Assembly (NCBI GenBank): GCA_016788165.1
Contig: JAEUTH010000038.1
Span: 92,818 to 156,817, forward strand
DNA: 64,000 nt
Direction of reading: 5' to 3'
DNA from: Bacteroidia bacterium
GTDB taxonomy: Bacteria; Bacteroidota; Bacteroidia; AKYH767-A; OLB10
The notes under the pieces are model-generated. The model saw only the letters and a list, made by a program, of their open reading frames with translations. It was not told the origin of the DNA and ran no database searches. This document shows, piece after piece, positions 20,335 to 29,802 of the stretch (position 1 is the stretch's first letter; every line of letters begins with the position of its first letter). The position numbers and the translations under genes were made by a program.

Positions 20335-20599
20335 CTTGAAGGGTTTTAAATTGTTCAAAGTAAATGATACAAATACCTTCTTACGGTATTTGAAGGGGTT
20401 ATATCTTGTAGTTAATGGGGATGCCAAAAGTATATAAATGTATCTAACTTGAATTAAGTTTTTATCTACAACTTTCGATTTAACATATCTAACGGTTAAA
20501 TTGTTTCGGAATAGTTTAAAATCACAACTTTCATTCCTGTTAAAACTAAACATGCTAATTTTAAATTTAATTTGTCTTTAATTTTAAGGTTTATAAAAA
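20335..20599. other. Divergent intergenic region between giant adhesin and response regulator
   Basis: This 265-base region separates the giant gene (minus) from the LuxR-type regulator (plus). It contains a candidate -7 box for the giant gene at 20425-20432. On the plus strand TTAATTTG, about 30 bases before the regulator ATG, is one mismatch from TAnnTTTG. No RNA gene or long repeat was seen. Confidence 0.5.
20425..20432 (-). promoter_or_regulatory. Candidate -7 box (TACTTTTG) of the giant adhesin gene
   Basis: On the minus strand TACTTTTG matches the Bacteroidota TAnnTTTG consensus and would start transcription about 85 bases before the ATG at 20334. No good -33 TTG was found at 17-23 bases. 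It lies inside the longer open frame, which argues for the downstream start. Confidence 0.3.
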
Positions 20600-21244
20600 A
20601 TGACACAAAAAAACATACACCTCTTAATTGCTGACGATCATGTGATTATTAGAAGGGGGTTGCGTTTTTTATTAGAAAGCATGACACCTGCTTGTCAAAT
20701 TGATGAAACAGATTCGCAAAGGGGAATCATTAATGCATTAACATCTAAAATATACACACATTTAATTTTAGATATGCAGATGCAGGATGGCAATCTGTTA
20801 GATATTATTTCAAACATTACCGGTAATTATCCCCAAATTCAGATAATGATTTATACCATGAATTCAGAAGATTTGTATGGCTTACGGATGCTTAAATTAG
20901 GTGCTCATATTTTTCTTAATAAACAAACGCATGAAACCGATTTAAAACAGGCTTTGCAAGCATTTTTAAATAATCAACCTTATGTAAGCAGCCATTTATC
21001 CGACTTAATAAATGACAATAAGAAAAGAAAAAACAAAGATGCTTTTGCCAGCCTTTCCGATAGAGAACTTACCGTGCTAAATAATATTCTTGCAGGTAAG
21101 AGTTTAAAAGAAATTGCTATCAATCTCGACTTAAAAGCAAACACCGTTGCCACTTTTAAAGCCCGGATATTTGACAAATTAGGCGTTTCTAATCTGATTG
21201 ACTTAAAAGCAGTAGTTGAAACGTATCAAAGAACCGGTAAATAA
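20600..21244 (+). CDS. NarL/LuxR-type response regulator
   Basis: This 214-residue DNA-binding response regulator has a receiver domain at about 6-125. The acidic pair is D12-D13, the phospho-acceptor D58 (LILDMQ), the switch Thr T86 and the conserved Lys K108. A LuxR-type helix-turn-helix follows at about 147-208 (SDRELTVLNNILAGKSLKEIA, then ANTVATFKARIFDKL). All receiver key residues are present. The stop is 7 bases before the ATG of the histidine kinase downstream, so they form an operon and a cognate pair. It is divergent from the giant surface-protein gene, which is a plausible but unproven target. Confidence 0.93.
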   Translation: MTQKNIHLLIADDHVIIRRGLRFLLESMTPACQIDETDSQRGIINALTSKIYTHLILDMQMQDGNLLDIISNITGNYPQIQIMIYTMNSEDLYGLRMLKLGAHIFLNKQTHETDLKQALQAFLNNQPYVSSHLSDLINDNKKRKNKDAFASLSDRELTVLNNILAGKSLKEIAINLDLKANTVATFKARIFDKLGVSNLIDLKAVVETYQRTGK

Positions 21245-21251
21245 AAGTAAC

Positions 21252-24200
21252 ATGCTTAAATGGTTGTGTCTGGTTCTTTTAATAGCACTCTCAATAAATA
21301 ATTTGAAGGGGCAAACAGGCTTTCATGTTTTGCATATTGATTCGCGCAAGGGTTTACCACAAAACCACATCCACTATATAACTTTTGATAAAAATGGTTT
21401 TATGTGGGGTTTAAGTGAGATGGGTATTTTTAGATATGATGGCATTCGGTTTACCGAATTTAAAGCCAATAAAAATTCGCAGCTATTAGATAATAACTAT
21501 AGTGGTTTTATACAAATGTTTAATGGCGATTTAGCTATTGCCGATATACATGGTGGTGTTATTGAGATTGATTCGGCAAACATTACAAAAGTATCCGGCT
21601 CAAACATTAACAAACATGAAGTTGTAAAAATAAATGGCCTGTTTCCCGACCTGAATACTTATTCAAGAATATTCAATGCAGATAAAACCAATATAAATAA
21701 GGATGGTCAGATAGAACTGCCCTTAGTCTATACTTTTAACAAAAGGCAGCATCTGACTGCAAACAACCATAAAGTGTTTTTTTATTTGGACAACAAACTA
21801 TCAGACTCGATTACATTGCCTGATTCAAATTGCAATTGGATCTTTTTAAGCAATCGTTTATTCTATTTCAATAACTCAAATGACCTTTTTGAATTAAAAT
21901 TTGACGCTCCAAATTTTGTTGCAACACAACCCGTTTTTAGTGAAGCTTTAAAAAGAAAAAAAAACGATAAATTAAAAATATTTACTAACGATGCTAAAGG
22001 CAGTTGCCTGCAAATAAACAACAGTGTTTACTATGTTACTATTGTAAACAATTTAATAGTAAGTAAACTGATAATAGATTCGTTACCGCAAAGAGTTGAC
22101 ATAACCAATATAATTTATTGCGATAAAAATAAGGCCGCAGTTGTTAGCACAACATCAACCGGAATTTTTATTTATAAAGCACAACCTTTTAAAAGTATAA
22201 TATATAACGGTGCTGACATTAATGCAACCAATTCCTTTTACAGTCAGGTGTATTTAGATAGTACAACCATATTAACCGACTGGAATCTGGAAGTAAACAG
22301 AAATGGAGCACAAAAATCGAAACGCAACATTCATCGCAATTATGAAGAAAACATTTTGCGTCACAATAATTTTCTTTACTACTGCCATGGTGATAGCCTA
22401 TTAAAATTCGACTTAAAAACGCATACTAAAAAGTTAGTCAGTTACTCAAAACAAAGTCGGCCTTACACTTTTACAGTACATGCCGATTCGATAATTGTGG
22501 GCTATCGTAAAAAAATTTGTGTATTAAGGCATGATACTATTCAAACATTAATTGATTTTTCGAAGTACCGTTATAGTAATAACCCATTCCGGATTTATGT
22601 ACTTGATAAGGATCACTTGTTTTTTTGTGCTTATAAAGGTGCTTATATCTGTAATTTGCAAACACAAATTATTGACACATTAAAACCACTACAAAACCAA
22701 CTGGTGCATAATGCAGAAATGCATCAAGGTTTTTTGATAATCGGCACTTATGCTAATGGTTTTTATCTTTATATAAACAAGCAGCTAGTAAAAATGCCGC
22801 TGGATGAAGCCGGTTATCTTGCAACTACAAACAGTTTTTTAATTGATAGCCAAAATAATATATGGATAGGGACTAATAAGGGCCTTTATAAAACGGATTT
22901 TAATACCTTAATAAAATACTTTTACGACAATACAACAACCGTTTACTACACATACTACAATGAAGATGACGGCATGCTTACGTCCGAATTTAACGGAGGA
23001 TGCACTTCATCGGCACTGCAATTAAAAAATGGTTATGCCAGCATGGTTTCTATGAATGGCTTGGTATGGTTTAAGCCCGAGCAAATGCAACATGCTACAC
23101 TTAATAACAATATATACATAGACAAAATTTGGTTTGATAATGCGCTTACCGATAAAGCACTTGAAACAATACCCAAACAAACGGAACATATAAATATTGA
23201 ACTGGCAACCGCTTATTGGGGTCATCCTCAAAATTTACAGTTAGCGTATCGTATAAAAGGGTTTAGCAAAATTTGGAAACCAATAGATGCCGAACGAAAA
23301 TCTATTTACTTTTACAAACCGCCTGCAGGCAATTATGTTTTAGAAATCAGAAAATGTATTGGTAACAAAGCCAATGAATTTGCTTTACTTTCTATACCGT
23401 TTAGCGTAGAACAGAAACTTGTTGAGTCAAATATTTTTATTGTTGCAATATGCCTTGCTATTTTAACTTTCATTTTGGTGGTGGTAAAATTAGTTACTCA
23501 AAATATTCAACGTAAAAATAGACTACTTGAAAACAAAGTATTGCAACGTACAAATGAATTGCAAGTTGCAAACAACCAGCTAAAACAATCCATTGTAGCA
23601 AAAGATAAACTCATTTCCATTGTATCGCACGAAATTGTAACACCGCTTCGGTTTTTAGCAATGGTAGCCAAACAAACCGGCTCGAAACCCATGTCAGAAA
23701 AAAACTGGCTGCCGGCAATGAATGATATTAAAAATACCAGCGAAAGTTTATATAACAATGCGCAAAACATTCTGAACTGGATTAAACATCAGAACAAGCG
23801 TTTTAATGTTACAATAAACCATATTGCTTTAAGCGGCTTTTGTGATGAAATTACTACGGTATTTAACGAAATGGCGTTTGCTAAAAACATTCATTTTAAA
23901 AATGAAATTGCAGACGATACCATTATCAAATCAGATAAAAATATTTTAGGAATAATTGTAAACAACTTATTTAGCAATGCTGTAAAATTTACCGAAAATG
24001 GCACCATCACAATAACTTGCCAAATGCAAACCGAAAACTTTACGCTCACAATTACCGACACCGGAACCGGTATAAACCAACAACAAATGAATCGGATTCA
24101 CGGTATCATCCAAAAAAACAATACAGAGGTTTCGTTTCACTCCGATAGCAGTGGCAATAATGGCTTGGGGTATTTAATAATTGTTGATTTGCTGTCGCTT

Positions 24201-24275
24201 TTAAATGGCAGCATAGCTATAAGCAGTAAATTAAACGAAGGAACCAAAGTAACTTTAACATTACCTATACAGTAA
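21252..24275 (+). CDS. Two-component sensor histidine kinase with periplasmic propeller and Y_Y_Y domain
   Basis: The ATG at 21252 gives a clean signal peptide (MLKWLCLVLLIALSINNLKGQ). An upstream in-frame start at 21216 overlaps the regulator. Residues about 20-620 form a propeller sensor of the two-component regulator type (LPQNHIHYITFDKNGFMWG; IDSQNNIWIGTNKGLY). A Y_Y_Y-like Ig domain follows (about 630-720), then one membrane helix (about 727-749), a coiled coil and a HisKA domain with H793 (SHEIVTPL). The HATPase has an N-box (NNLFSNAVKF), G1 (DTGTGI) and G2 (GLGYLIIVDLL). The H-box reads HEIVTPL instead of the common HEFRTPL. Unlike many Bacteroidota propeller kinases (HTCS), it is not fused to its regulator, which is encoded just upstream. 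The signal sensed is unknown; it may be a polymer or surface cue. Confidence 0.92.
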   Translation: MLKWLCLVLLIALSINNLKGQTGFHVLHIDSRKGLPQNHIHYITFDKNGFMWGLSEMGIFRYDGIRFTEFKANKNSQLLDNNYSGFIQMFNGDLAIADIHGGVIEIDSANITKVSGSNINKHEVVKINGLFPDLNTYSRIFNADKTNINKDGQIELPLVYTFNKRQHLTANNHKVFFYLDNKLSDSITLPDSNCNWIFLSNRLFYFNNSNDLFELKFDAPNFVATQPVFSEALKRKKNDKLKIFTNDAKGSCLQINNSVYYVTIVNNLIVSKLIIDSLPQRVDITNIIYCDKNKAAVVSTTSTGIFIYKAQPFKSIIYNGADINATNSFYSQVYLDSTTILTDWNLEVNRNGAQKSKRNIHRNYEENILRHNNFLYYCHGDSLLKFDLKTHTKKLVSYSKQSRPYTFTVHADSIIVGYRKKICVLRHDTIQTLIDFSKYRYSNNPFRIYVLDKDHLFFCAYKGAYICNLQTQIIDTLKPLQNQLVHNAEMHQGFLIIGTYANGFYLYINKQLVKMPLDEAGYLATTNSFLIDSQNNIWIGTNKGLYKTDFNTLIKYFYDNTTTVYYTYYNEDDGMLTSEFNGGCTSSALQLKNGYASMVSMNGLVWFKPEQMQHATLNNNIYIDKIWFDNALTDKALETIPKQTEHINIELATAYWGHPQNLQLAYRIKGFSKIWKPIDAERKSIYFYKPPAGNYVLEIRKCIGNKANEFALLSIPFSVEQKLVESNIFIVAICLAILTFILVVVKLVTQNIQRKNRLLENKVLQRTNELQVANNQLKQSIVAKDKLISIVSHEIVTPLRFLAMVAKQTGSKPMSEKNWLPAMNDIKNTSESLYNNAQNILNWIKHQNKRFNVTINHIALSGFCDEITTVFNEMAFAKNIHFKNEIADDTIIKSDKNILGIIVNNLFSNAVKFTENGTITITCQMQTENFTLTITDTGTGINQQQMNRIHGIIQKNNTEVSFHSDSSGNNGLGYLIIVDLLSLLNGSIAISSKLNEGTKVTLTLPIQ

Positions 24276-24302
24276 CTGTTACAGTGTGTATTAATTACGC
24301 AA

Positions 24303-25346
24303 CTACTTTACTTCTTTAAGCATTAATAAATACGTTGGAAAATGGTCGCTATAACCTGCTATGTAAATATTAAAATCGTAGGTGCGTTTTGCATAACCTT
24401 TATATCGGCCTGTTTGCTGCAACATAAACTGCTTCTTAAAAATCATTGCTTTCTGAAAATGAAACCCTGTTTGTTTGGTATCTAACCAGGCTTTTGAAAC
24501 AATAATCTGATCAAATAAATTCCAGGCATCGTTATAAGCTAAGGTGCCAATACCATTTTTGTATAAATCAACCCAGGGATTAAAAAACCCTCCTTCTTTT
24601 ACCTTTTCCAGATCACCGGTTGCTCCAATTACATGCGTAACACTGGGGCTAACCGGGTCGTCATTTAAATCGCCCATGAGTACAATTTTGGCTTGTAAAT
24701 TTACTTTCAATATCGAATCCATTTTTGCCTTGGCAACACTTGCAGCTAATGCACGCCATGGTGCGCTGGCCTCTTCGCCTCCCCGTCTGGATGGCCAATG
24801 GTTAACAAACACGTGCATGTCTTCCCCATCAAGCAAGCCATTAACGTATAAAATATCGCGCGTTTTGCGGGCTGTGCCATCATCATTTTTTAATGGCACA
24901 TTAAGGCTTTCGCTATAAAGTGGTTTAAAATATTTTGGGTTGTACAACATAGCCACATCCACACCACGTTCGTCAGGCGAATGGTAATGCACGGTTTGCC
25001 AGTTTCGTTTTTTAAGTTTATGTGTTTGCGCCAAATCTTTAAGTACTTGCTCATTTTCAACTTCGGCAACGCCCATTATTGCAGCACCATCGGGTGTATA
25101 GTCGGTTCCTATTTGTGATAGGACATCTGATAAATGCTCCAACTTATCCAGATATACTTTTGGGGTATAATTTTTTTGACCTTCGGGTGTAAACTCTTCA
25201 TCATTTACCAACGGATCATTAATCGTATCGTATAAGTTTTCTAAATTATAAAAGCCGATAACGGCTACCTTATACTTTTTATCCTGGCCACTAGCAATCA
25301 GTACCAGAAAAAATCCAAAAAACAATAAACAATTACGTAACAACAT
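24303..25346 (-). CDS. Exported endonuclease/exonuclease/phosphatase family protein
   Basis: This 347-residue protein has an N-terminal signal peptide (MLLRNCLLFFGFFLVLIASGQ) without a lipobox, so it is probably periplasmic or secreted. The EEP (DNase I/Mg-dependent phosphodiesterase) motifs are present in order: FYNLEN near the start, GVAEVEN (metal-binding Glu), SPDERGVDVA, VNHWPSRRGG (catalytic His), MGDLNDDP (Asp/Asn pair) and a terminal GYSDHFP. All key residues look intact. The family includes nucleases, sphingomyelinases and inositol phosphatases, and the substrate cannot be told from sequence. The gene is divergent from a TonB-dependent receptor with which it may share regulation. It ends 27 bases from the convergent histidine kinase gene. 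Confidence 0.9.
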   Translation of the reverse strand: MLLRNCLLFFGFFLVLIASGQDKKYKVAVIGFYNLENLYDTINDPLVNDEEFTPEGQKNYTPKVYLDKLEHLSDVLSQIGTDYTPDGAAIMGVAEVENEQVLKDLAQTHKLKKRNWQTVHYHSPDERGVDVAMLYNPKYFKPLYSESLNVPLKNDDGTARKTRDILYVNGLLDGEDMHVFVNHWPSRRGGEEASAPWRALAASVAKAKMDSILKVNLQAKIVLMGDLNDDPVSPSVTHVIGATGDLEKVKEGGFFNPWVDLYKNGIGTLAYNDAWNLFDQIIVSKAWLDTKQTGFHFQKAMIFKKQFMLQQTGRYKGYAKRTYDFNIYIAGYSDHFPTYLLMLKEVK

Positions 25347-25362
25347 ATTTAGGTATTTGCAG

Positions 25363-25370
25363 CAAACATA
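25363..25370 (-). promoter_or_regulatory. Candidate -7 box (TATGTTTG) of the EEP gene
   Basis: On the minus strand TATGTTTG followed by C fits TAnnTTTG, 16 bases before the ATG at 25346. The expected -33 TTG is only approximated by TTC 16 bases upstream. Confidence 0.35.
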
Positions 25371-25454
25371 TAAAAGCCATTACATTGAACTAAAAAATTT
25401 TTGTATAATCTGGCAGCTGCTAATTCTTATCAATATCATCTTGTTTTATTAAGG

Positions 25455-25483
25455 TTTTGGTAACCATATTTAATATTACTTTG
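25455..25483 (+). promoter_or_regulatory. Candidate promoter of the TonB-dependent receptor gene
   Basis: TTTTG (25455-25459), a 16-base spacer and TTACTTTG (25476-25483) resemble the Bacteroidota -33/-7 pattern with one mismatch in the -7 box. The ATG follows 25 bases later. Confidence 0.3.
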
Positions 25484-25508
25484 CCGCCCATTTAACTGAT
25501 TTGAATTT

Positions 25509-28274
25509 ATGTTTAAAAAATACTTGCTATTAATTTTAGGGCTTTTGGTTTTTGAAACCCTATATGCGCAAAATGCATTGTTAAAAGGCGTTTTGATAGA
25601 CGAAGAACATAACACGATTATTACCAAAGCCACCGTTAGTTTAAGGGGCACATCCTATGTTGCCGAAGTAAATGCCAATGGTTATTTTGAAATAAAAGAG
25701 TTGCCTTACGGTAGCTATACCTTGCTTATTGAAGCCAATGCTTTTATTGATTATAATAAAGATGTGGTTATAAATAAAGCTGTGGTTGATTTAGGTAATT
25801 TGGCTTTACAACATGCTAACCCACAAGAAACCACACAAGATATACCGGTAGTTACCCTCACCGAAAGCGATTTAAAAGACAATGGTTCGCAAAACGTTGC
25901 AAGCAGTTTATCGGCAAGTCGTGATGCATTTTTATCGGCCATTACTTTTTCGTTTTCAGTGGCACGTTTTCAGGCACGTGGCTATGATAATGATAACGTA
26001 CCCACGTATATGAATGGCGCACCCATGCAGGACTTAACCTCGGGACGTACACAATTTTTTACCTGGACAGGGTTAAATGATGTAATGCGTGGCCGCGAAA
26101 ATACGTATGGCTTGGCCGCAGGCACGTATGCATTTGGTGGTGTTGGCGGATCGTTTTTTATTGACTCGCGCGCCTCACATCAACGCAAACAATTTCAAGT
26201 GAGTTTTGCCAAAGGCAACCGTAGCTACGACAATCGTTTAATGGCTACATACGGTAGCGGTTTGTTAAAAGGTGGTTGGAGCGTGGCTGCAACTTTTTCG
26301 CGCAGGTGGGCTGACGAAGGTTATGTAAAAGGTACTTTTTATGATGGTACTTCTTACTTCTTATCCGTTGAAAAAATAATAAACAACAAACACTTTCTTT
26401 CGCTTACGGGCTTTGGCGCACCGGTAACTAATGGCCGTACATCGCCCGCTGTACAAGAAATGCTCGACCTTGCCGGCACTAACTATTACAATGCCAACTG
26501 GGGTTATCAAAACGGCAAAGTGCGTAACGTAAGTGTAGCACAAAATCACTTACCTACAGCCATATTAAGTTGGGAATGGAAACCAACCCCAACATCAAAC
26601 CTGATGACTGCCATAAGCACCGTTAACGGTAAAAGTAAAGTATCTGCTTTCGACTGGTTTAATGCAACCGATCCGCGAGCCGATTTTTATCGCAAATTGC
26701 CCAGTTTTATTGAAGACAGTGCAACGGCTGCTCAGGTTGCGCAACTGTTACGCGATAACGAAGCCGAGCGTCAAATTAAATGGGATGAATTATATCACAC
26801 CAACTATAACAGCATTGCCACCATTTATAATGTTGATGGCATTGCCGGAAATAACGTTACCGGTGTACGTTCCAGGTATATTGTAGAAGATCGCATCACC
26901 AAAATAAATAAACTTAATTTCAATACATACTATAACAACATTATAAACGACAAGCTAACACTTACTGCCGGTGCTACACATCAAAGGCAAAACAGTGCTT
27001 TTTACAAGGAAGTTAACGATTTATTGGGAGGCGAATTTTATGTTGATTACAATCAGTTTGCCGAGCAAGATTATCCGGGCAACACCGATGCATTACAAAA
27101 CGATTTAAATAACCCCAACCGCATTTTAAAAGTAGGCGATAAGTTTGGCTACCATTATGTAGCACATGTAAATCGAACCAATGCATGGATACAACCCCAG
27201 TTAAAACTTAATAAGGTTGATTTATTTATTGCATTAGATGTTTCGCATACAGCATTTTATCGCGATGGCAAAGTACGTAACGGTATTTTTAGCGAAAACT
27301 CTTATGGCAAATCCGATAAACAAAGCTTTACCAATGCAGCCATTAAAGGCGGTGCTACTTATAAAATTAATGGGCGTAATTATGTATTTGCCAATGTAGC
27401 CACGCTTACACGTGCACCCCTTTTCGAAAACGCATTTGTATCGGCACGCACACGCAACAGTATTATTGACAACTTAACGGACGAAAAAATAACTTCGGTT
27501 GAAGGTGGTTATATGCTTAAAGCGCCCAAACTTAAAGCACGCGTTGTTGGTTACTACACGCAATTTAACGATGGCGTTAATGTGATGAGTTTTTATCATG
27601 ACGATTTCCGAACGTTTGTAAACTACTCGTTAACCAATATTGATAAAGTTAACACCGGTTTAGAATTGGCAGTTGATGCAAATTTAGGCAAAGGTTTTAG
27701 CGCTGTTGCTGTAGCTTCTATAGGCCAAAACCGTTATACATCGCGGCAGTTTGGAACGCTTACACAAGACAACAGCGACACCGTACTTGCCAGCGAAACT
27801 ATTTACATTAAAAATTTTAAAGTTGGTGGTACACAAGCCGCTTATATGTTGGGCATATCATATCGCTCACCTAAATTTTGGTTCTTAAGTTTAAATGTAA
27901 ATTATTTCGATAAAATTTTTGTAGAAGCCAACCCGGCTCGCAGAACACAAGCTGCTGTTGATTTAGTGGACCCACAAAGCGAAAACTGGGACAAAATTAT
28001 TAACCAACAACAACTTGACGGACAACTAACAGTTGATTTCTTTGGTGGCTATTCTTACAAGCTAAATAATAAATTTAAAAACTTAAAACGTCAATCGTTT
28101 ATTGTTCTAAACATTGGTGTAAACAACTTGCTAAACAACACCGATTTCAGAACCAGTGGTTTCGAGCAATTACGCTACGACTTTAATGATAAAAACCCCG
28201 AAAAATTTCCGGCAAAATATTTTTACAGTTTCGGAACAACCTTTTTTGCCAACCTCACTTTACGTTTCAATTAA
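25509..28274 (+). CDS. TonB-dependent outer-membrane receptor
   Basis: This 921-residue protein begins with a signal peptide (MFKKYLLLILGLLVFETLYAQ). A carboxypeptidase-regulatory-like beta-sandwich follows (about 22-105), then a plug domain (about 115-230, with VARFQARGYDNDNVPTYMNG and TYAFGGVGGS). The rest is a 22-strand-type barrel ending in an aromatic-rich strand (FFANLTLRFN). Such receptors use TonB energy to import bound ligands across the outer membrane. There is no SusD partner; the next gene encodes a DUF5689 lipoprotein in the position where SusD would sit. The neighbours are a divergent EEP enzyme and a secreted PLD-type nuclease. This suggests uptake of nucleic-acid breakdown products or other phosphodiesters, which is inference from context only. 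Confidence 0.92.
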   Translation: MFKKYLLLILGLLVFETLYAQNALLKGVLIDEEHNTIITKATVSLRGTSYVAEVNANGYFEIKELPYGSYTLLIEANAFIDYNKDVVINKAVVDLGNLALQHANPQETTQDIPVVTLTESDLKDNGSQNVASSLSASRDAFLSAITFSFSVARFQARGYDNDNVPTYMNGAPMQDLTSGRTQFFTWTGLNDVMRGRENTYGLAAGTYAFGGVGGSFFIDSRASHQRKQFQVSFAKGNRSYDNRLMATYGSGLLKGGWSVAATFSRRWADEGYVKGTFYDGTSYFLSVEKIINNKHFLSLTGFGAPVTNGRTSPAVQEMLDLAGTNYYNANWGYQNGKVRNVSVAQNHLPTAILSWEWKPTPTSNLMTAISTVNGKSKVSAFDWFNATDPRADFYRKLPSFIEDSATAAQVAQLLRDNEAERQIKWDELYHTNYNSIATIYNVDGIAGNNVTGVRSRYIVEDRITKINKLNFNTYYNNIINDKLTLTAGATHQRQNSAFYKEVNDLLGGEFYVDYNQFAEQDYPGNTDALQNDLNNPNRILKVGDKFGYHYVAHVNRTNAWIQPQLKLNKVDLFIALDVSHTAFYRDGKVRNGIFSENSYGKSDKQSFTNAAIKGGATYKINGRNYVFANVATLTRAPLFENAFVSARTRNSIIDNLTDEKITSVEGGYMLKAPKLKARVVGYYTQFNDGVNVMSFYHDDFRTFVNYSLTNIDKVNTGLELAVDANLGKGFSAVAVASIGQNRYTSRQFGTLTQDNSDTVLASETIYIKNFKVGGTQAAYMLGISYRSPKFWFLSLNVNYFDKIFVEANPARRTQAAVDLVDPQSENWDKIINQQQLDGQLTVDFFGGYSYKLNNKFKNLKRQSFIVLNIGVNNLLNNTDFRTSGFEQLRYDFNDKNPEKFPAKYFYSFGTTFFANLTLRFN

Positions 28275-28307
28275 TATAAACATTTGCTTAGTATAAAATC
28301 ACATTGC

Positions 28308-29717
28308 ATGAAAAGCTTTATTAAATCATTAACCGGTTTGCTATTTATTTTAATGATGTCGGGTGTTACATCCTGTGTAAAAAAAGAATATGACGAACCA
28401 CCAACCGATGGTACCAACCCCAACATTACAGTTACGCATACCATTGCCCAAATAAAAGCAATGTATGCCGGCACACCTTTGCGTATCGACTCCGATTATG
28501 TTATAAGTGGTGTGGTAATAGCCGATGATAAATCGGGCAATTTTTATAAATCTGTAGTCATTCAAGACTCAACAGCCGGTATCGCTATCAGGTTAGATCA
28601 GAGTGATTTTTACACCGATTTTCCGGCAGGCAGGTTGTTATTCATCAAATGTAAAGGCCTATATATTGGCGATTATGGCGGCCTGATTCAAATGGGAGGT
28701 TATGTAGATAACAGCGGCAGTACACCCAGTGTTGAACCGATACCCAATTCGCTTATCAGCAGTATTATTTTAAAAGGTACGTATAATATGCCCGTTACAC
28801 CAAAGGTGGTTACCATCAATCAGCTTACCAGCAACTTACAAAACACGTTAATTCAGCTTAACGATGTACAGTTTGCAAACAGCGATTTGGGTAAAACCTA
28901 TGCCGATGCAGTAAATCAAATGTCGGCCAACCGCACTGTTGAAGACTGTAATGGCAATACAACCATATTGCGCAGCAGTGGCTTTGCATTGTTTGCATCA
29001 CAAGTATTGCCTGCTAAAAAAGGTAAATTGGTTGCAGTGTATCAGGAGTTTAATGGCGATGCACAATTGCTGATACGCGATGTAACTGATGTAATGTTTG
29101 ATTCGGCACGCTGTGGCTCTACACCACCAACGGGCGCTATGGATTTAAATGACTTTAGAGCTGCATTTGCCACCAGTAGTACCTGCCCTTCGGTTACAGT
29201 TAAAGGCATTGTTATTTCCGACAGAGCTAATGGCAATATAGACAGCAAAAACTTAGTAATACAAGATAGTACCGGTGGTATAACGGTGCGGTTTACAGCA
29301 GCACATAGTTTTAATAAAGGCGATGAGGTAGAAGTAGTAGCGGCAGGCTTATCGTTTAATGAGTTTAATGGCTTACTTCAAATAAACAATGCCCCGTTAA
29401 CTAATGCTACATTTAAAAGCAGTGGCAATAATGTTACACCACGCATTGCAACATTTGCACAAATAAATACCAATGCCGAGGCATGGGAATCAACGCTAAT
29501 TCAAATAAATACAGTATCGTTTCCGTCAAGTGGTGGCAATTATTCAGGCACCGTTACATTAACCGATGCATCGGGCACCATGCCATTATACACGCGTACC
29601 GGAGCCACTTTTGCAAATACAGCATATCCCAATACCGGTACACACAGTGTAACAGCCGTATTATACCCATTTAATGGGCCACAGCTAACCATACGCAGCA
29701 CTACAGATGTGCAATAA
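28308..29717 (+). CDS. DUF5689 domain lipoprotein, two OB-like domains
   Basis: The ATG at 28308 gives a lipoprotein signal with lipobox VTSC (Cys near residue 23); an upstream in-frame start at 28284 would only lengthen the n-region. The 469-residue product carries two DUF5689-type domains. The first is around residues 45-165 (ISGVVIADDKSGNFYKSVVIQD ... KGLYIGDYGGLIQMG). The second is around 285-390 (KGIVISDRANGNIDSKNLVIQD). The GxVxSxDxxGNxxKxxxIQD pattern resembles the OB-fold of YhcR-type nucleases and is typical of proteins beside Bacteroidota nucleases. It starts 33 bases after the receptor gene, so they are an operon. It probably sits on the outer membrane as the receptor's ligand-binding partner. 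The ligand is unknown. Confidence 0.85.
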   Translation: MKSFIKSLTGLLFILMMSGVTSCVKKEYDEPPTDGTNPNITVTHTIAQIKAMYAGTPLRIDSDYVISGVVIADDKSGNFYKSVVIQDSTAGIAIRLDQSDFYTDFPAGRLLFIKCKGLYIGDYGGLIQMGGYVDNSGSTPSVEPIPNSLISSIILKGTYNMPVTPKVVTINQLTSNLQNTLIQLNDVQFANSDLGKTYADAVNQMSANRTVEDCNGNTTILRSSGFALFASQVLPAKKGKLVAVYQEFNGDAQLLIRDVTDVMFDSARCGSTPPTGAMDLNDFRAAFATSSTCPSVTVKGIVISDRANGNIDSKNLVIQDSTGGITVRFTAAHSFNKGDEVEVVAAGLSFNEFNGLLQINNAPLTNATFKSSGNNVTPRIATFAQINTNAEAWESTLIQINTVSFPSSGGNYSGTVTLTDASGTMPLYTRTGATFANTAYPNTGTHSVTAVLYPFNGPQLTIRSTTDVQ

Positions 29718-29732
29718 ATAGCAACACTTAAT

Positions 29733-29768
29733 AAGAAAAGCGCGTCAAATTGATGCGCTTTTCTTTTG
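29733..29768 (+). terminator. Strong hairpin terminator after the lipoprotein gene
   Basis: AAGAAAAGCGC (29733-29743) pairs perfectly with GCGCTTTTCTT (29755-29765) around an 11-base loop, and the 3' arm supplies T residues. It lies 16 bases after the stop and separates the receptor-lipoprotein pair from the nuclease gene. The nuclease gene therefore needs its own promoter or readthrough. Confidence 0.85.
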
Positions 29769-29802
29769 AATACATTCTTGTTACACTTACTATATAGGAC
29801 TA

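Noticed and set aside
20335..20553. N-terminal extension of the giant gene to an ATG at 20553
   Set aside because: The extension is Lys/Arg-rich, lacks a signal and covers a TAnnTTTG box, while the ATG at 20334 begins a clean signal peptide.
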